Source: Geodermatophilaceae bacterium
GTDB taxonomy: Bacteria > Actinomycetota > Actinomycetes > Mycobacteriales > Geodermatophilaceae
DNA: 27,777 nt
NCBI GenBank assembly: GCA_013811805.1
Contig: JACCUM010000256.1
Span: forward strand, 1 to 27,777
Direction of reading: 5' to 3'
Shown: positions 16,797 through 24,998 of the stretch, piece by piece
How positions within the stretch are numbered: position 1 is the stretch's first letter
Layout of the letters: every line of letters starts with the position of its first letter
Translations under genes and position numbers: made by a program
Notes under the pieces: generated by a model
What the model was told of the DNA's origin: nothing
Seen by the model: only the letters and a program-made list of their open reading frames with translations
Database searches by the model: none

Positions 16797-16847
16797 GAGT
16801 GAAGGACGCCTTGTGCCAATAGGTTGGATACAAGGCGCCCTTCACTC
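16797..16847. terminator. 18-bp inverted repeat overlapping the metB stop codon
   Basis: Left arm 16797-16814 (GAGTGAAGGACGCCTTGT) and right arm 16830-16847 are complementary over 18 bp with one exception, around a 15-nt loop. The exception is an A.C mismatch in plus-strand RNA but a G.U pair in minus-strand RNA, so the hairpin is fully paired in the metB transcript. It begins within the metB stop codon (16846-16848). There is no U tract. It probably works as a terminator between the convergent genes. The sequence also looks like a dispersed intergenic hairpin; no second copy was found in this window. Confidence 0.7.
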
Positions 16848-17979
16848 AACTCATGGCTTGATCGAGGTCGGCGATCAGGTCGTCGATGTCCTCGATGCCG
16901 ACACTGAGCCGCACCAGCGAAGGCAGGACCTGCAGCGGGGAGTTGGCCGTCGAGGCGTGCGTCATCCGGCCTGGGTGCTCGATCAGCGATTCCACCCCAC
17001 CCAATGACTCGGCCAGAATGAAGACCGTTGTCCGAGAACAGATGTCGAGGGCGGCACTTTCTCCACCAGAAGCGAGAAACGACACCATCCCGCCGTACCC
17101 GCGCATCTGGCGTGCAGCGATGTCGTGACCGGCATGAGTCGGAAGTCCGGGATAGAGCACCGACTCGACGGCCGGATGTCCAGACAGCCAGTCGGCGATC
17201 CTGCCGGCATTTGCGCAGTGCCGTTCCATCCGTACGCCGAGAGTCTTGATGCCGCGCAACACGAGCCAGGAGTCGAAGGCGCCGGGCACAGCGCCGATCG
17301 CGTTCTGGGCGTAGCCGAGTTCGGCGCCGAGCCCGGCATCGGCCACAACCACAGCACCGCCGACGACATCGGAGTGGCCACCGAGGTACTTCGTCGTCGA
17401 GTAGACCGCTGCGTCGGCGCCGAGTGCCAGCGGAAGTTGGAGGTACGGCGAGGCGAAGGTGTTGTCCACCACCAGCCGGGCTCCCCCGCCGTGAGCGATC
17501 TCGGCCAGGGCGCCCACATCGGCGATGGACAACAACGGATTGGTCGGCGTCTCACACCAGATCAGTCTGGTATTCGGCTGCAGCGCAGCACGGACCGCGG
17601 CCAGGTCACTGAGGTCGACGGGCGTGTGCTCGACTCCCCAGCCGGACAGGACTCCGTTGAACAGCCGGTACGTCCCGCCGTACGCGTCGGCCGGGATGAC
17701 CACGTGATCGCCAGGCCGGCACATCGTGCGTACCAGCGTGTCCTCGGCCGCCATTCCAGAGGCGAAGGCCAGGCCTCGCGCGCCACCGTCCAGGGCCGCA
17801 AGACAAGTCTCCAGCGCTGTACGGGTGGGATTCCCGGTCCGGCTGTACTCATATCCCGAGCGCAGCCCTCCGACCCCGTCCTGGGCATAGGTGGAGGTCT
17901 GGTGGATCGGGACGACGACCGAGCCGGTCACCGGATCGGGCTTCTGCCCCGCATGGATGGCGGCGGTCTCGAACTTCAT
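16846..17979 (-). CDS. metB: Cystathionine gamma-synthase
   Basis: A 377-aa PLP enzyme of the Cys/Met metabolism family that joins an activated homoserine with cysteine to give cystathionine. Visible are Y-S-R-T-G-N-P-T-R near the N-terminus, the cofactor-stacking loop A-S-G-M-A-A-E-D, the D-N-T-F-A-S-P aspartate, and the PLP lysine in Y-S-T-T-K-Y-L-G-G-H-S (Lys197). Cystathionine gamma-lyase cannot be excluded by eye, since the two are very similar. I chose the ATG at 17979 (MKFETAAIHAG); an open frame continues upstream to 18210 across the divergent eccD start and is not coding. In mycobacteria metB lies beside greA and mca, which are also in this window. It ends in the long inverted repeat. 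Confidence 0.9.
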   Translation of the reverse strand: MKFETAAIHAGQKPDPVTGSVVVPIHQTSTYAQDGVGGLRSGYEYSRTGNPTRTALETCLAALDGGARGLAFASGMAAEDTLVRTMCRPGDHVVIPADAYGGTYRLFNGVLSGWGVEHTPVDLSDLAAVRAALQPNTRLIWCETPTNPLLSIADVGALAEIAHGGGARLVVDNTFASPYLQLPLALGADAAVYSTTKYLGGHSDVVGGAVVVADAGLGAELGYAQNAIGAVPGAFDSWLVLRGIKTLGVRMERHCANAGRIADWLSGHPAVESVLYPGLPTHAGHDIAARQMRGYGGMVSFLASGGESAALDICSRTTVFILAESLGGVESLIEHPGRMTHASTANSPLQVLPSLVRLSVGIEDIDDLIADLDQAMS

Positions 17980-18094
17980 TGGGCCGAGGCTAACCACTTG
18001 GCCGACAACGGTGGACAACGCCAGCGGACGACGACCGGCAGTCCCTAGCCTGAGCGCTGAACATTGTCGGTGTGATACCTGGCGAAGGGGGCGC
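17980..18094. promoter_or_regulatory. Divergent metB/eccD intergenic region
   Basis: 115 bp holding the promoters of metB and of the plus-strand T7SS genes. CCTAGCCTGAGCGCTGA (18044-18060) matches 15 of 17 bases with a sequence upstream of the esx genes. Its TAGCCT fits the TANNNT form of an actinobacterial -10 element. TTGTCCACC on the minus strand (18010-18018) is one base from the DnaA-box-like sequences upstream of esx. GAAGGGG (18084-18090) is the eccD ribosome binding site. Confidence 0.45.
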
Positions 18095-19453
18095 ATGGCC
18101 AACGGACACAGTCGGGTGACAGTCGTCAGCCCGGACCGGCGGGTCGATCTCTCGCTACCCGGTTCGGTGCCGGTGGGTGATCTGATGGCCCGCCTGTTGG
18201 ACCTGTGCACCGATCACCACGACCGCACGCGTGGGCTGGCGTGGATGTTGCGCCCGGTGGGCGGCACGGGGCTGGCCTGGTCGAGCAGCCTGGACTCGGC
18301 CCGGGTTCGCGACGGGGCCATCCTAGAACTGTGCCCCCGGACCAGCGCTGCCGCGCAGAGCAGCGTGGAGGACGTCCGAGATGCCACCGAGGACGCCGTC
18401 GACCAAAACGTGGGGACATGGCATCGTCAGGACACCACGACGATGGCCGTGCTGGTTCTGGCCGTTCTCGCCGGAATCGTCCTGGCCCTGCCGAACCTGT
18501 GGGCAACCTCGTCGGGCAGCGGCGTTCCGATCGCTATCACAACGACGGGAGCGTTGCTGTGGGCTTGTCTGTCGGCTGCCCGACGTGAGTTGACCGTCGC
18601 CGCACATATCTTGTTGGCAATCGGTCTGGCCTGGATCGGTGCGCTCGTTCTCGTTGCGACTGCGCCTGGCGCCCTGGTCACGGATCCGCCGACCTCGGCC
18701 ACCCGGGCGGCTCTGGCCGGTGCCGCCATCCTCGGCAGCGCAGCACTCGTGGCTCGGGCGGTGTCTGGGCTTGCTGCGTGGACGGCTGCTGCGGCCGTGG
18801 CGTTCGGCGCTGCACTGGGCTGGGCCGGCACGGATCTGGTCGGACGATCCGTCGACGAGGCCATCGCAATCGGCACCGTGCTGGGCATCCTGACCCTGGG
18901 TGTTCTGCCCCGCGCCTGCCTGGCGGCCGGCGGCCTGGCCGGTCTCGACTACGTGGTCCGCACGCACGGTGGTCTCGATCCGGGCACCGTTATGGCGACG
19001 TTCGCCAGGTCTCGAGCGCTGCTGACCGGAGCGCTGCTCGCCACCGCCGGACTCACCGCCGCAGGGGCGATCCGGCTCGAGTGGGCGGGTTCGTCTGTTC
19101 AGGTGGCGCAGGCGGCCGCGATCGCCTGCTGCCTGATCCTGCGGGCCCGCGCCTTCACCCAGTTCGTGCATGTGCTGACCCTCGTGCTGGCCGGAGTCGC
19201 CGCGGTGTTGGTCCAGCTGACCGCGGACCTCCTGGGCGGGCAACCCCGGCTCAGCACGGTCGCCGCCCTCGGTCTGGTCCTGATCTGGGCTGGCGTACTC
19301 GCGCACGGCGGCGTGTCCGCACGCAACGACGTCACCGGCGCCCGAAGTCGCCGACTTCTCGACGTCACCGAGGCACTGGCCGTTGCCACCCTGATCCCAC
19401 TCCTGGCCGCCAATCTGGGTGTGTTGCAGTGGGTTCGCGAGCTGGTGAACTGA
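18095..19453 (+). CDS. eccD: Type VII secretion integral membrane protein EccD
   Basis: EccD forms the main transmembrane vestibule of ESX secretion complexes. The 452-aa product has an N-terminal ubiquitin-like (YukD-type) domain (about residues 1-85, starting S-R-V-T-V-V-S-P-D-R-R-V-D-L-S-L-P). A charged linker follows, then about eleven transmembrane helices from residue 110 to the end. This matches the EccD layout and size. I chose the ATG at 18095, preceded by a GAAGGGG ribosome binding site; the frame is open back to 17891 inside metB but is unrelated there. The MinD/ParA-like gene follows after 3 bp. Assignment rests on fold layout plus the eccC and WXG100 neighbours. Confidence 0.88.
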   Translation: MANGHSRVTVVSPDRRVDLSLPGSVPVGDLMARLLDLCTDHHDRTRGLAWMLRPVGGTGLAWSSSLDSARVRDGAILELCPRTSAAAQSSVEDVRDATEDAVDQNVGTWHRQDTTTMAVLVLAVLAGIVLALPNLWATSSGSGVPIAITTTGALLWACLSAARRELTVAAHILLAIGLAWIGALVLVATAPGALVTDPPTSATRAALAGAAILGSAALVARAVSGLAAWTAAAAVAFGAALGWAGTDLVGRSVDEAIAIGTVLGILTLGVLPRACLAAGGLAGLDYVVRTHGGLDPGTVMATFARSRALLTGALLATAGLTAAGAIRLEWAGSSVQVAQAAAIACCLILRARAFTQFVHVLTLVLAGVAAVLVQLTADLLGGQPRLSTVAALGLVLIWAGVLAHGGVSARNDVTGARSRRLLDVTEALAVATLIPLLAANLGVLQWVRELVN

Positions 19454-19456
19454 GCT

Positions 19457-20404
19457 GTGCAGCAAGCACTTCCAGATCCGGGCGGGTCCCGGCCGGCCCA
19501 TGCGCGAACGCGACCCTTCCGAGGGGTGGAGGCATCCACTCACTCACTGGTAGGGGGCAGGGACTGGGGACCTGCCCAGGACTGGCGACGGCTTCTCAGC
19601 GCGATCCGGCGTGGTCTGTCGACCTATGGGGCGGCGGCCGTCGCCCAGGGCCAGCACGCGAGCGCCACAGCCCTGCGATCGCGTCAGGTCCGGCCACGGC
19701 GAATCGCGGTCATCGGGAGCACCGGGGGGGTCGGTACGACGACCGCGGCCGCGCTGCTGGCCAGCGTCCTGGCTGCAGCCAGAGATGACCAGACGCTGCT
19801 GCTCACCATCCACAGTGACGGCTGTGACGTCACCGCCCGGCTGGGAATCCCGCATGCTCCCAGCGTCACCGAGGTCCTGGCCGGGTTGCGCCGGCACGGG
19901 CGGATCCCACCCACTCCGGTGACTCGTTCCGGGCTTCGAGTGCTGTCGGCGCCACCGCCGGGCAGCACCGCCGTCGAGTCCGGGCTGGCCGAGCTCCTCG
20001 ACGTCGCGGCCTCGGGGCACGCCAGCGTGGTGGTCGACGCCGGTGTCGCGAGTCGGATCGGCGAGTTCACCACATTCGCCGAGCTCTTCGACACCGTGGT
20101 CCTGGTCTGCGCAACGTCAGCGGATGCCGTCGCAGCGACGACCGCGGTCCTTGCCAGGTGGCGGGCGCAGCTACCCGCCCGGACCGGAACCCGCCTGATC
20201 CTGATACCGGTTCGGAGCCGGGCTGGCACCGGCGGGAATGGGTCCGATGCTGTCGAGCTACTTCTGGCCGGGGGGGTCCCGGTGCACGTGATGGGCCACG
20301 ATCGGGATCTGGCGCGCGGGGCAACGATCGACCTGAGCACGGTCTCCGACCCGAGCCTGACCACGGCCCTCGAACTCGGCGCTGACATCATGGGTCACCG
20401 CTGA
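19457..20404 (+). CDS. MinD/ParA-like P-loop protein of the T7SS locus, Walker lysines lost
   Basis: A 315-aa protein with a MinD/ParA fold, of the kind often found in actinobacterial ESX loci. The deviant Walker A motif, normally K-G-G-x-G-K-T-T, reads T-G-G-V-G-T-T-T here (residues 89-96); both the signature lysine and the P-loop lysine are threonine. A Walker-B-like segment (S-V-V-V-D-A-G-V) and a late R-S-R-A-G-T region follow. Loss of both lysines suggests weak or no ATP hydrolysis and perhaps a purely structural role. The first 80 residues are a basic, low-complexity extension. GTG start at 19457, 3 bp after eccD, so probably co-translated. It converges on eccC. Confidence 0.75.
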   Translation: MQQALPDPGGSRPAHARTRPFRGVEASTHSLVGGRDWGPAQDWRRLLSAIRRGLSTYGAAAVAQGQHASATALRSRQVRPRRIAVIGSTGGVGTTTAAALLASVLAAARDDQTLLLTIHSDGCDVTARLGIPHAPSVTEVLAGLRRHGRIPPTPVTRSGLRVLSAPPPGSTAVESGLAELLDVAASGHASVVVDAGVASRIGEFTTFAELFDTVVLVCATSADAVAATTAVLARWRAQLPARTGTRLILIPVRSRAGTGGNGSDAVELLLAGGVPVHVMGHDRDLARGATIDLSTVSDPSLTTALELGADIMGHR

Positions 20405-20433
20405 CCGCCACGACCCGCCGTCCAGACTCTTGG

Positions 20434-20483
20434 TGATCATGAGCACCCCAGGTGGAGCACTGCACCTCCCGCGCTCACGATCA
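20434..20483. terminator. Bipartite hairpin between convergent parA-like gene and eccC
   Basis: TGATCATGAGC (20434-20444) pairs with GCTCACGATCA (20473-20483) with one A.C mismatch that becomes G.U in minus-strand RNA. Inside it AGGTG (20450-20454) pairs with CACCT (20463-20467). It lies in the 123-bp gap between convergent genes and is best explained as a bidirectional terminator that favours the eccC transcript. Confidence 0.5.
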
Positions 20484-20527
20484 TGCATACCGGCTGCCTG
20501 GGAAGGGCGCAGCGCCGGGCCGGCAGC

Positions 20528-23500
20528 TCAGGCGGGTTCGGTCCACGCGATCTGGACCTGCTGCGGTGCCATGCCCCGGCGGGCCAGCAGTGCCCGTCCA
20601 GGGGGCAGCCGCAACGCGGCGACACCCGCGACCAGCCGGCCCTCGGTCCGGTCCCCGGAGAACAGCAGCCCAGGTCCGCCGAGGTCGTTCAGCGCCTGGG
20701 TGACCGGCTCGAACATCGCCCGCGAGGCTCCGCCGGTACGGCGTGCGGTGACCACATGCAGGCCCACGTCACGACCCTGGGGCAGGTACTCGGTCAGCAT
20801 GGCCAGCGGATTTCCCGCGGCTGTGGTGACCAGGTCGTAGTCGTCGACGAGGACGACGATCTCGCGGCCGCTCCACCAGGTTCGCGCCCGCAGTTGATCC
20901 GTGGTCACGTCCGGTCCAGGCAACCGCTGAGCCAGGCCCTGGCAGACCTCGGCAACGGCCTGCCGGGCCCCAGCGGCACTGGTGCAGTACGCGAGCAGGT
21001 GCTCGGGTGCCACCAGGCCGAGATGTGCCCGGCGGTAATCGACAAGGACGATTCCGAGTTCTGCCGGCGATCGAGCGTATGCAAGTTGGCGCAGGAGCGT
21101 GCGCAGGAACGCGGACTTGCCCGACTGAGCCTCGCCATAGACCTGCAGGTGCGGATCGGTGCCGAACAGGTCGATCCGGACGGGCGAAAGATCGCGCTCG
21201 GCGACTCCGACCGACAGGGCGCCGCTCCGGCCGGCCGGCAGCTGAACGGGATCCTGGGAATCGATCAGCTCGGACAGCGTCAGCAGGAACGGAAGTACTC
21301 GCACCGGGCTCACGCCGGCTCCTGGCCAACGGCGACACACCAGGCCTACCAGATGGTCGACCCCGGCGGGCAGATCGTCGAGGGTCGCAGCGCCGTCGAC
21401 CCGAGGCAGGGCGATCTGGACGAAGTTTCCGCCTGGCACCAGCGCCCGGCCGGGGACATCGGCGGGCATTGACGCCGCCAACTGCCGGTCGATCGCTGAA
21501 TCGAAGGCGTCGGTGAGCCGCAATTCGATCCGACCCGGTAGCGCAGCAGCCAGCCGCATCCGAATCTGAGAACCGGCCGAGGCCGACAGCACGGTGTGCA
21601 CGCCGAGGGAGGGACCGCGATTGGCAATCGTCATGACCTGGTCCTCGAGGTCGGGTTCGGCCTCGCGAAGTGCAGCCCAACCGTCGATCACCAGGAAGAC
21701 ATCGCCGAGCACGCCGTCGGGCAACGATCCGGCCCGCCGGGCGCGCCGCAGGCCGTCGGCTCCGTCCCAGCCGTACTGGCTCATCAGCCGCTCGCGTACG
21801 TCCAGCATTGCCAGGACGTCGGCAACGGTTCGGCGTACCCGATCCGGGTCCGAACGGGTGCAGGCACCGGCGACATGCGGCAGTCCTTCCAGCGCGGCCA
21901 GTGAGCCGCCGCCGTAGTCCAGGCAGTAGACGGCCACCTCGCCGGGCCGATACCGCAGCGCAAGTGAGCAGATCAACGTCCGCAGCAGGACGCTCTTGCC
22001 CGATAGGGCGCCACCCACGATCAGCAGGTTCCCCTGTGCGCCGGCGAAGTCCCAGACAAGTGGAACCTGACGTTGCTGCCCGGGTCTGTCCTCGAGGCCC
22101 AGCACCGCGCTGACCTCCGGCCCGTCGGCTGGTGCGGCGCCGCCGATCTCTACCCGTTCCGAAGATCCCCCGGCCACCGCATCCAGAGCCAGCACACGGG
22201 GCAGCGGTGCGATCCATACCTGGCGCGCTCGAGCAGCTCCGGTTGCCGACAGCCGCTGGACTGCCACATCGAGGATCGTCGGCGTCGTGGCGGTCGCGGT
22301 CGGATCCTGCCGCGCTGCCGCGGTCAGGTCCACCATCGCGTCGAGCTGCCCGGCCGCTGCGAGGGCGGTGGAGATGTCGATGAGCGTGCTGAAGGCCACG
22401 ATCGGTGCGGCCGTACGGACCTCGGTGGTGGGCCCGCGATAGGGCGCGGACACCAGTGCTGCCTTGAACCGATCGAAGACCGTTGTGTCGACCTTCAGGA
22501 AGCCGGAGCCGGGTTCCGGCGGCAGGTGGTAGGCATCCGGGACGCCGAGGGCCTCACGGCTTTCGGACTCACTGAAGGTCCGCAGGCTGATCCGGTACGA
22601 CAGATGTGATTCCAGGCCTCGGATCTTGCCCGCATCCAGGCGCTGGGTGGCCAGGAGTAGATGAACCCCGATCGAGCGACCGATCCGGCCCACGGCGAGG
22701 AACAGCTCGGCGAAGTCCGGTCGGGCGGCGAGTAATTCAGTGAACTCGTCGATGATCACCAGCAGGTGCGGCATCGGCTCCCGCTCGACGGCACCGGCGC
22801 CCTGCTCGAGGAGACCGGCATAGGCCTGCAGGTTGGCAAGGTTGCCGGCCTCGGCGAGCATCCGCTGCCGGCGGGTCAGTTCGCCGTACAAGGCATCCCG
22901 GAAGCGTTGGACCAGACCGGGATCGGCGGCAAGGTTGGTCACCATGCCCGCTATGTGCGGCAGATCGGAGAACCCGGCGAAGGTCGCGCCGCCCTTGAAG
23001 TCGACGAGCAGCAGGGCCAGCTTGTCCGGCGGGTGACCGATGACCAGCGAGGTGACCATCGTGCGCAGCATCTCGCTTTTCCCTGAACCGGTGGCCCCGA
23101 CGACCAGACCATGCGGCCCCATGCCGCCATTCGCGCTTTCCTTGAGGTCGAGGTACACCGGCTGCCCGTGCGGCCCGATCCCGACTGGGACCCGCAGGAA
23201 GTCCCGAGCCGAACCCGGTCGCCAACTCCGGTCGGGATCGAGCCGGGCCACGTCCGAGACGCCGAGAATGTCCTGAAGCCCCACCTTCGACGTGAGCACG
23301 TCGCTGCCGTCGTCCTCGGCCAGCCGACAGGGAGCCAGCGACCGGCCCAGCGCGGTCACCGACGGCACGTCGAGCTCGTCGAGGGTCCGTACGACCATGC
23401 CGTCGGCGCTCCAGGACGCTCCCTCGAGCACAGCACCGAGGCGCGACCCGGCAAGGGGGTCCGCTTCCACGGTGAGCCGAACATCCACCTGCTCCGGCTC

Positions 23501-24613
23501 CTCTCGCCGATGCGCCACCAGATTGATCACGTGGATTCCGAGGTCGCTCGGTGAGCGACTGGACCCGGCGTCGAAATGCGTTGCGCCGTACTGAAACTCC
23601 CCGTCCACGACCACGACCAGGTGACGAACACCACGACCCGGCGGTCTGCCGCGGCGACGTTCGGCGTCGGCCCGACGAAGGTCAAGGTCGTCACCGATCC
23701 GGGCCCACAGCTCCTGAACCGACGTCGTCACGAGCAGGCCGTCGGCTTGTCCACCCTCGACCGTTGAGCCGATTCGCGATGATGCACTGACCCCATTGAC
23801 GCTGTGCGGCAACCACTTCGCCCACTCCCAGAGGTCAACCAGCGGCGCCGCTCGAACGACTGCAACCCGAAGATCGTCGGGCGGGTGCACGGCCACGAGT
23901 TGGCCAATGACCGCACGGGCCAGGGCACGGGTGGCCCGGCGATCTCCTACGACGCTGAGGTAGCCGATCTCGGCCAGAGGAACGGTGATCGGTTGGTCGC
24001 TGAGCGCGGCGTATCTATCGACCAGGCTCTCGGCCGCAGACAGGCAGACCGGGTCGTAGGTGACCAGCGGGTTATCTCGATCCACCTGGACGCCGAGCGT
24101 GCGCGCCAACGGGGTCGCCCCCGTACCGAGACGTATCTCGAGGAAGTCCGGGTCACCGGGGCGGCGCTCCCATCGCCGTGCCGGGAGGCGGGCGATGTCG
24201 AGCAGCTCATCGGGGGCCGGATGACGCAGTGCGGCCCGGTCACGTTGCAGCGCTCCGGCCTCGCGAGCGGAGCGTCGCATGCCCTCGAGGTAGTCGAGGT
24301 AGCGCTCCCGATTGGCGCGCTGCTTGCGCCGGGCGCTGGACCGGGTTCCGACGAATAGCACGATCCCGAGTCCGACCGAGACCACCATGAACAGCAGTCC
24401 CGCCGCGGCGAACAGCGGACGGTCCTGGTTGGTCAACGTGATCAGCAGAGACCCGGATCCGGAGACCAACGGCATCACGAGCATGGCGAGGTTGGTGGAC
24501 CCGCTCTGTTGCTCGCTCTGCTGGGGCGGTGCAGCCAGGACGAGTGGGTCGTCGTCACCCGCAGAGGGGGCAAGTTCCAGCGGCGCGGGACGGCGTACGA
24601 GGACGGTGCTCAC
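20528..24613 (-). CDS. eccC: Type VII secretion ATPase EccC (fused EccCa-EccCb, three ATPase domains)
   Basis: EccC is the FtsK/SpoIIIE-type motor that recognises Esx substrates and drives ESX export. The 1361-aa product has two transmembrane helices near residues 42-90, a DUF-type stalk, then three FtsK/SpoIIIE ATPase domains. Walker A motifs are G-A-T-G-S-G-K-S (about 505), G-A-L-S-G-K-S (about 866) and E-A-Q-S-G-K-S (about 1160). Domain 1 has a proper Walker B (V-I-I-D-E-F-T-E, about 617). Domain 2 reads V-I-D-G-W, losing the catalytic glutamate; domain 3 reads L-V-D-D-Y-D. Only domain 1 therefore looks fully catalytic, in agreement with known EccC. GTG start at 24613 with no strong ribosome binding site. 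The single-chain form is intact over 4.1 kb. Confidence 0.95.
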   Translation of the reverse strand: MSTVLVRRPAPLELAPSAGDDDPLVLAAPPQQSEQQSGSTNLAMLVMPLVSGSGSLLITLTNQDRPLFAAAGLLFMVVSVGLGIVLFVGTRSSARRKQRANRERYLDYLEGMRRSAREAGALQRDRAALRHPAPDELLDIARLPARRWERRPGDPDFLEIRLGTGATPLARTLGVQVDRDNPLVTYDPVCLSAAESLVDRYAALSDQPITVPLAEIGYLSVVGDRRATRALARAVIGQLVAVHPPDDLRVAVVRAAPLVDLWEWAKWLPHSVNGVSASSRIGSTVEGGQADGLLVTTSVQELWARIGDDLDLRRADAERRRGRPPGRGVRHLVVVVDGEFQYGATHFDAGSSRSPSDLGIHVINLVAHRREEPEQVDVRLTVEADPLAGSRLGAVLEGASWSADGMVVRTLDELDVPSVTALGRSLAPCRLAEDDGSDVLTSKVGLQDILGVSDVARLDPDRSWRPGSARDFLRVPVGIGPHGQPVYLDLKESANGGMGPHGLVVGATGSGKSEMLRTMVTSLVIGHPPDKLALLLVDFKGGATFAGFSDLPHIAGMVTNLAADPGLVQRFRDALYGELTRRQRMLAEAGNLANLQAYAGLLEQGAGAVEREPMPHLLVIIDEFTELLAARPDFAELFLAVGRIGRSIGVHLLLATQRLDAGKIRGLESHLSYRISLRTFSESESREALGVPDAYHLPPEPGSGFLKVDTTVFDRFKAALVSAPYRGPTTEVRTAAPIVAFSTLIDISTALAAAGQLDAMVDLTAAARQDPTATATTPTILDVAVQRLSATGAARARQVWIAPLPRVLALDAVAGGSSERVEIGGAAPADGPEVSAVLGLEDRPGQQRQVPLVWDFAGAQGNLLIVGGALSGKSVLLRTLICSLALRYRPGEVAVYCLDYGGGSLAALEGLPHVAGACTRSDPDRVRRTVADVLAMLDVRERLMSQYGWDGADGLRRARRAGSLPDGVLGDVFLVIDGWAALREAEPDLEDQVMTIANRGPSLGVHTVLSASAGSQIRMRLAAALPGRIELRLTDAFDSAIDRQLAASMPADVPGRALVPGGNFVQIALPRVDGAATLDDLPAGVDHLVGLVCRRWPGAGVSPVRVLPFLLTLSELIDSQDPVQLPAGRSGALSVGVAERDLSPVRIDLFGTDPHLQVYGEAQSGKSAFLRTLLRQLAYARSPAELGIVLVDYRRAHLGLVAPEHLLAYCTSAAGARQAVAEVCQGLAQRLPGPDVTTDQLRARTWWSGREIVVLVDDYDLVTTAAGNPLAMLTEYLPQGRDVGLHVVTARRTGGASRAMFEPVTQALNDLGGPGLLFSGDRTEGRLVAGVAALRLPPGRALLARRGMAPQQVQIAWTEPA

Positions 24614-24686
24614 CTCAGCGCCCGCCGGTTACGCGACGTGGCGCGAGCCGGAGACGAGCCATATGCGAGCCGCGCTCGGCACCAGC

Positions 24687-24998
24687 TCAGACCGGCCACG
24701 GCTGGAATCGTTCGGCGTTGCCACGATCGGTCCGGCCTCCGGCCTGCCCTCCTGCTGCGGCGCTCGCACCGACGTCCTGCATGTGCGCGCGCAGTCGGAC
24801 CAGATCGTAGCCGTGTGTCTCGCAGAACATCGAGACGCCGGTGACCACCGGCGACTCGACGACGGCATCGGACACTCCGGTGATGACCGAACGGAAGTCG
24901 AGGTCGATCACCTCGTACTGCTCGGCGGCGGTCGCGGCGTTGACCGCGGCCCGGGCCGCCTCACCGGTCGAGACTCCGATCTCATCCCGATCACCCAT
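24687..24998 (-). CDS. Unrecognised 103-aa protein upstream of eccC
   Basis: A small, mostly helical protein starting M-G-D-R-D-E-I-G-V-S. The first 75 residues are Ala/Val-rich with an amphipathic pattern (A-A-R-A-A-V-N-A-A-T-A-A-E-Q-Y, then F-R-S-V-I-T-G-V-S-D-A-V-V). The last 30 are Gly/Arg-rich and probably disordered. It has one cysteine, and I find neither a WxG motif, nor a signal peptide, nor a C-terminal YxxxD/E. Length and helical content resemble ESX small secreted proteins or their chaperones, but I do not recognise the family. I chose the ATG at 24998, preceded closely by GGGGGAAG; the longer frame to 25184 crosses the DnaA-box-like region. It lies 73 bp from eccC on the same strand. 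Confidence 0.7.
   Translation of the reverse strand: MGDRDEIGVSTGEAARAAVNAATAAEQYEVIDLDFRSVITGVSDAVVESPVVTGVSMFCETHGYDLVRLRAHMQDVGASAAAGGQAGGRTDRGNAERFQPWPV

Noticed and set aside
18323..19543. 406-aa minus-strand open frame opposite eccD
   Set aside because: Gly/Gln/Arg-rich without hydrophobic structure; the plus strand encodes a convincing multi-pass EccD.
20769..22217. 482-aa minus-strand open frame inside eccC in another frame
   Set aside because: Same strand but out of frame with the well-supported EccC ATPase domains; low-complexity Arg-rich product.
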